This document shows, piece after piece, positions 6,501-8,761 of a stretch of DNA of 8,761 nt. A program made the translations under genes and the position numbers. This DNA is from DASYDU01 sp036499445 (GTDB lineage Bacteria > Planctomycetota > Planctomycetia > Pirellulales > Lacipirellulaceae), in contig DASYDU010000159.1 in NCBI GenBank assembly GCA_036499445.1, forward strand, positions 1 to 8,761, read 5' to 3'. Position 1 is the stretch's first letter; every line of letters begins with the position of its first letter. The notes beneath the pieces were generated by a model that saw only the letters and a list, made by a program, of their open reading frames with translations, ran no database searches and had not been told where the DNA came from.

Positions 6501-7947
6501 CTACGACCTGCAGGGCGTCCCAGCGTCCGGTAACGCCTTCATCTATAACATGAAGACCCATACCTGGACCATCTTCGACGTACCGTTCGGCGGCACTGAT
6601 CAGCTTACCACCGCATACGGAATTTGGGAGAATGGTGTCGGCAGCACGTCCTACACTATCGCTGGCGGCTCGAACCACGGGACCGGCATCAATCAAGGCT
6701 ACCTGGTGGACTACGACTCCGCGACGGGGATCTTCTCCAACCTCAAGTACTATGCGATTGACGATCAGCCCGGCCTCCTTACCCATTTCGACGGCATCAC
6801 TGCAGTGCCGGGCGGCTTCAATCTGGTGGCGCTTGGAGTTGATTCGGCTGTCGCCGCTGTCACGGTCAACGCCGACGGTTCGTTCAGCGACGCCCAATGG
6901 ACGAGCATCGATGTTCCGGGTGCGACGCTGGATACGGTCAATTCGATCTACCAGAATATTGCGATGGGTATCTACGCAGTGTCCGACGCGAGCGGTGTTT
7001 CCACCTACACCGCCGCGGTCGATCAGTCGCACGTCGATGCGTTCGGTGGGCTCATCATGCCGGTCGGCGCACCGAACTTCGACTATGGCCTCACTGTCGC
7101 GTCGAGCGTCGGTGCGCTGATCGTGGGTTCCGAGGCGCAGGGCAATGTGCTGGGCGGCTCGATCGGAAACGATACCTTCGTCGGCAGCCAAAATGTGTCG
7201 ATGTCGGATACCATCTATACCGGAGGCGGTGCCGACGACATCCTGCTGGTGGCCGACCGGATGCACTCCACTCGCGTCGAGCTTTATGCTGGCAACAGCA
7301 CCAGTAGCCCTACTCCCGTGCCGCCGGGCGGCATCGAGACCAGCGTCGCCGGCTCCATCGTCGACGCCCACGACGTTCCACAACTGGGCTGGTGGGGGCA
7401 AGCGACCGGCCAACTGGGAGGCGCCGTCTCCAATTCTACAACCAACCTGGGCTTCGGTATTGGCACCAGTGCGGACCTAAGCGTAGTCCAGAATTTCACT
7501 ACTGCTTCGGGCGATTCAGTCGACTTCTCATTGTTAGCATTTAGCGGGCTCTTGCGCAACGTGACACCGACCATTCAGGCCGCCACCGGCAATGCTGTCT
7601 TCAGCAATAACCTCGGCCCGAACGATGTAGTGACTGTCAGCAACGCCGACGTACTCGTTCTTGGCGCCAACCAAACCTTCGTCGACGCCGCAGCTGTTGC
7701 GAGCGCCCTTTCGAAAGCGGAAACGGCTGTCAACTTCAGCGTGGCGCAGACCAACCCGGTCAACCACTATCTCCTCGCCTATCAGGATGTCGGCGGGAAC
7801 GTCCGGATCGCCGATCTCGACATTCACAACTCAGCGCCGTTCACCAACACGAGCCATGTGCAAACATTGGCCGTGTCTGACATGGTTGAGCTCGTGGGAG
7901 TTTCGCTGTCGATGCTACAGCAAGCCAATGTTCAGATCGTGCCCTGA
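3559..7947 (+). CDS. Giant beta-helix / DUF4214 protein, probable type I-secreted surface protein
   Basis: A 1462-residue protein with no Sec signal peptide; it starts directly at a CSLREA-like motif (FLVTNLNDGGPGSLRAAI). Residues about 100-640 are Asn/Gly-rich right-handed parallel beta-helix coils with two recurring motifs: SGN-x3-G-(I/V) (from 162, 249, 316, 377, 433, 508 and 575) and N-x-x-G-(T/L/V)...N-x3-G (from 120, 185, 273, 339, 457, 531 and 599). Residues about 645-790 hold two DUF4214 copies (IEALYVNYFGRAGEAAGMHYW; IEQVYENSFHRVADAAGLTYW). Residues about 830-1190 form a beta-rich module I cannot name. A degenerate RTX-like stretch follows (GGSIGNDTFVG, 1222-1230 GGGADDILL). The end (H1403 YLLAYQDVGGNVRIADLD, closing VELVGVSLSMLQQANVQIV) resembles C-termini of rhizobial type I secretion substrates. 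I find only two cysteines (305 and 675), which suits export. No transporter gene is in the window. An adhesin, matrix or glycan-binding role is inference; enzymatic activity of the helix is not excluded. Confidence 0.88.
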   Translation: MTTFLVTNLNDGGPGSLRAAILAANADSSTGTDLIKFGVSGAITLASDLPTITNTVQIDGTSAPSFVAGGPPVVELDFNGYTGLTLSTGSSGSSLLGLALGNAAGNGVTLNSSNITLDGNYVGLHANGTAFGNASDGVYVSALSSNNNIGINPTGASGMVSNVISGNALDGIAFHGSSGNVVVDNRIGTSADGSTAIANGHNGILITDGSSNNTIGGTLFIDTSTDQVNDPTGNKGTTAPVFVVPPLGNLISGNGQNGVAIENQSHDNVLNGNFIGTDASGNAPVGNSADGVLILDADNNSLIGCQFVNNPFVYYNVVSGNGGNGLHITNSDDVVVQANFFGIGANNASIVANGQNGIMVDGSSQGVTVGGVIPLGNVSAGNNANGIYVTGTAGGFTTFNTFGGLLAFQGAAPNGNDGILIDATGGNNLIRTNVFSGNLNNGIEIAGDASGVTVDPNIVGLNTTGTSKTVDTGIGLADLANGNNGLLISGTAHDNIIGGYFQSVIPQNTFSGNLGYGIAIAVAAYDNQVFNSAVGTNSLLTAALGNSSGGILLASSGSNNLIGGIMTDPSSPRAVYISGNSGNGITIASGVTGDQIVANLIGVDRFGHAILANAGDPIAINGSYANFIFGNTPIPVPTSIGLPVQEAMAQIEALYVNYFGRAGEAAGMHYWMADCFTQLAKGTSLGQAVQNISASFAVSPENAPYSLLATQPLNPNNPQQVALATSFIEQVYENSFHRVADAAGLTYWLGELFSGRVSLSSMVYAIDFAAQSPDQTVLNYKLAAAAYFTSLTEGMSPSLPALVGAVENVIGNSSLLVSKASSDSYAGTSENAVTYATGFQSDIITGIRAHYDGNVVLTGDQPLGGSAATVALLYDGPLQDTALGHVYLLTPQFPGQTITTSTFYGPNTSIFNPSLDVDDVIAVGSYQYSGSTVVNHGMMYQGPISGGGTWSQVDVPSSAVGGAVVLDTIPHSTMGDLVVGDYDLQGVPASGNAFIYNMKTHTWTIFDVPFGGTDQLTTAYGIWENGVGSTSYTIAGGSNHGTGINQGYLVDYDSATGIFSNLKYYAIDDQPGLLTHFDGITAVPGGFNLVALGVDSAVAAVTVNADGSFSDAQWTSIDVPGATLDTVNSIYQNIAMGIYAVSDASGVSTYTAAVDQSHVDAFGGLIMPVGAPNFDYGLTVASSVGALIVGSEAQGNVLGGSIGNDTFVGSQNVSMSDTIYTGGGADDILLVADRMHSTRVELYAGNSTSSPTPVPPGGIETSVAGSIVDAHDVPQLGWWGQATGQLGGAVSNSTTNLGFGIGTSADLSVVQNFTTASGDSVDFSLLAFSGLLRNVTPTIQAATGNAVFSNNLGPNDVVTVSNADVLVLGANQTFVDAAAVASALSKAETAVNFSVAQTNPVNHYLLAYQDVGGNVRIADLDIHNSAPFTNTSHVQTLAVSDMVELVGVSLSMLQQANVQIVP

Positions 7948-8082
7948 CGCAATTCGGAGAGATGGACGCACGTGGCCTTTCGGCTTCGCGTTGAGCCCTG
8001 AGGAATTGGCGAACACCGAAGATACTGATGATTCAGTCCATGAACTATCGAAGAGTTTTCGTCGGGACTGGTTCAAGGCGTG

Positions 8083-8184
8083 AGGTGGCGGACACCCTAC
8101 CAAGTCATCTGTGAGGCCTGGAACAAAGAACCGTCTATCTTCACGATAAACCCGCACCATCTCATCCCGGGACCACATACCTAG
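8083..8184 (+). pseudogene. IS481-like transposase, C-terminal remnant
   Basis: From 8083 the plus strand reads RWRTPYQVICEAWNKEP, then SIFTINPHHLIPGPHT and a TAG at 8182-8184. This matches the typical end of one group of IS481 transposases, where a TPY...IC..W motif precedes a short tail ending in PG.NT or PGP.T. Just upstream the bases AAGGCGTGAGG look like the usual K-A-L-R with one base lost, which breaks the frame. Further upstream (7948-8080) I cannot trace the transposase, so nothing of the catalytic core remains. The frame is too short to be noticed as a gene on its own. Confidence 0.6.
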
Positions 8185-8189
8185 ATGAA

Positions 8190-8473
8190 AATGGCGCAGG
8201 CAGCCTGCCCCCAAGCGCTCGGCGGCGGTTGCGAGCGCGGGCCAGCTCTGTGCGCCAGGTTGGCGGATGGTTTCGGCGATGAATAGCCTCACCACGTTCA
8301 CGAATTTTGGAATCGAAGTACCTGTAGAACGTTAGGGGTGATGCCGGCCACCTCTGCAATATGTCGAGTGTCGCGTTGGCTGCAATTACTTGCTCCACCG
8401 CAAGAACGCGTTGACGGCGGGCGCGTCCTCGCCTGCGAAGGCGCGGAGCTCCGAATACAGACTGTAGTAGCAT
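8190..8473 (-). pseudogene. TetR/AcrR family regulator, frameshifted relic
   Basis: Three overlapping minus-strand frames together spell a TetR N-terminal region: RRQRVLAVEQVIAANAT (about 8416-8360), then HIAEVAGITPNVL (8363-8325) in a second frame, YRYFDSKIRE (8326-8297) back in the first, and VVRLFIAETIRQPGAQSW with ALATAAERL (8295 onward) in a third. The helix-turn-helix signature (IAEVAGITPNVLYRYFDSK) is unmistakable once joined. At least three frameshifts are needed, so this is not one sequencing error. Only about 90 residues are traceable where about 200 would be normal, and the relic ends where the IS481-like tail begins. It faces away from the Tat-signal gene at 8625, the usual layout for a TetR repressor and its target, so that gene may have lost its local regulator. 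Confidence 0.72.
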
Positions 8474-8528
8474 GGTGATGGGATCGTGCTCGCTTCATCG
8501 TTGAGTTCTCATTTTTATGCCCCTGTCG

Positions 8529-8556
8529 TTGGTTTTATATCTTATAGAAATATTAT
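8529..8556 (+). promoter_or_regulatory. Possible sigma-70-type promoter of the Tat-signal gene
   Basis: TTGGTT (8529-8534) and TATTAT (8551-8556) are separated by 16 bases inside a strikingly AT-rich patch in otherwise GC-rich DNA, about 70 bases upstream of the ATG at 8625. Spacing and position are right. The match is imperfect and no transcription start is known. Confidence 0.33.
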
Positions 8557-8583
8557 GGTGCAGGTCGGCGTTCTTGCTTAGAA

Positions 8584-8601
8584 CCGCAGTGGGCCGCAGT
8601 G
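8584..8601 (+). repeat. Two direct copies of CCGCAGTG in the leader of the Tat-signal gene
   Basis: CCGCAGTG occurs at 8584-8591 and again at 8594-8601, a period of 10 bases, about one turn of DNA, between the possible promoter and the start codon. This could be a regulator site or simply a small duplication. Confidence 0.35.
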
Positions 8602-8624
8602 ACGGTGCGGGTTTGGGGTGAAGC

Positions 8625-8761
8625 ATGGATGAGCAGTTTTGCGCTGCGTCTCGCGGTCGGCGTCGTTTTCTCAAAGCCGGTGCGACCGCCGTGGGCGCCT
8701 CGCTGCTGAGCCCGCTGATCGGGTCGGCACGCGCGCAGACGCCGGCACCGGCAACGCCGGC
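8625..8761 (+). CDS. Tat-exported protein, N-terminal part, runs off right edge
   Basis: An ATG at 8625 with a GGGG-type Shine-Dalgarno (8615-8618) opens a frame that stays open for 45 codons to the edge. The start, MDEQFCAASRGRRRFLKAG, is a twin-arginine signal: a polar n-region, RRRFLK, a hydrophobic stretch (ATAVGASLLSPLIG), then SARAQ as a likely signal peptidase site. The mature protein begins in an Ala/Pro/Thr-rich linker (TPAPATPA). The product is therefore exported folded through the Tat system to the periplasm, usually because it binds a cofactor in the cytoplasm. Nothing of the mature domain is visible, so the enzyme class cannot be named. The TetR relic upstream points the other way and may once have controlled it. 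Confidence 0.82.
   Translation, partial: MDEQFCAASRGRRRFLKAGATAVGASLLSPLIGSARAQTPAPATP

Noticed and set aside
6010..7413. A 467-codon open frame on the minus strand opposite the large protein
   Set aside because: It is Arg/Asp/Gly/Val-rich, has no recognisable motif, and mirrors the codon bias of the real plus-strand gene; it is a GC-driven shadow frame.
8024..8037. ACTGA-TGAT-TCAGT hairpin downstream of the large gene
   Set aside because: Five-base stem, AT-rich, no T-tract, 77 bases from the stop; not a credible terminator.
7915..8301. Minus-strand 128-codon frame as one gene
   Set aside because: Only its first part carries TetR similarity; the rest runs antisense through the IS481-like tail and into the end of the large gene, so it is a chance fusion of a relic frame with shadow sequence.

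Overview
The base composition, codon usage and gene families point to a GC-rich alphaproteobacterium, most likely a Hyphomicrobiales member such as a Bradyrhizobium-like organism. That is inferred from family resemblance only; no RNA gene or marker fixes the taxon. The window looks like an accessory, island-type region: two apparently intact coding sequences lie among at least five broken or edge-truncated mobility or regulatory genes.

Left part (1-1010): mobile-element debris. The 5' part of an IS66-type accessory gene (tnpA/orfA) runs off the left edge on the minus strand. Next to it is an IS256/Mutator-type transposase cut to its first ~145 residues, so all catalytic residues are lost. Its 5' side ends in an IS-like terminus whose core recurs inverted near 385, so the relic may be an internally deleted element.

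1046-2186 (minus): an AT-richer radical SAM gene. The N-terminal part carries the CxxxCxxC cluster and the C-terminal part carries a SPASM-type cysteine set, in two frames that overlap by 65 nt. This looks like one enzyme gene of about 375 codons split by a single frameshift. 2187-2466 holds no gene, only an 8-bp inverted repeat. 2467-2713 is the catalytic C-terminus of a P4-type tyrosine recombinase, also split by one extra base. 2714-3056 has no recognisable gene.

Centre (3057-7947, plus strand): a small LexA/MarR-like winged-helix protein with a TTG start, then a 1462-residue protein. The large protein has a CSLREA-like start, a right-handed parallel beta-helix of about 500 residues, two DUF4214 copies, a beta-rich module I cannot assign, a short degenerate RTX-like stretch, and a C-terminus resembling rhizobial type I secretion substrates. 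It has no Sec signal peptide and only two cysteines that I can find. The likely reading is a large secreted or surface protein exported by a type I system encoded elsewhere.

Right part (7948-8761): the last ~33 codons of an IS481-like transposase (plus strand) abut a TetR/AcrR-type regulator relic (minus strand) broken by three frameshifts. After a short AT-rich intergenic region with a possible promoter, a gene with a clear Tat signal peptide starts and runs off the right edge. The dead TetR gene was probably the divergent regulator of that exported protein.

I found no rRNA, tRNA, CRISPR array or convincing new multi-gene system. The strongest leads are the architecture of the large protein and the lone split radical SAM gene.
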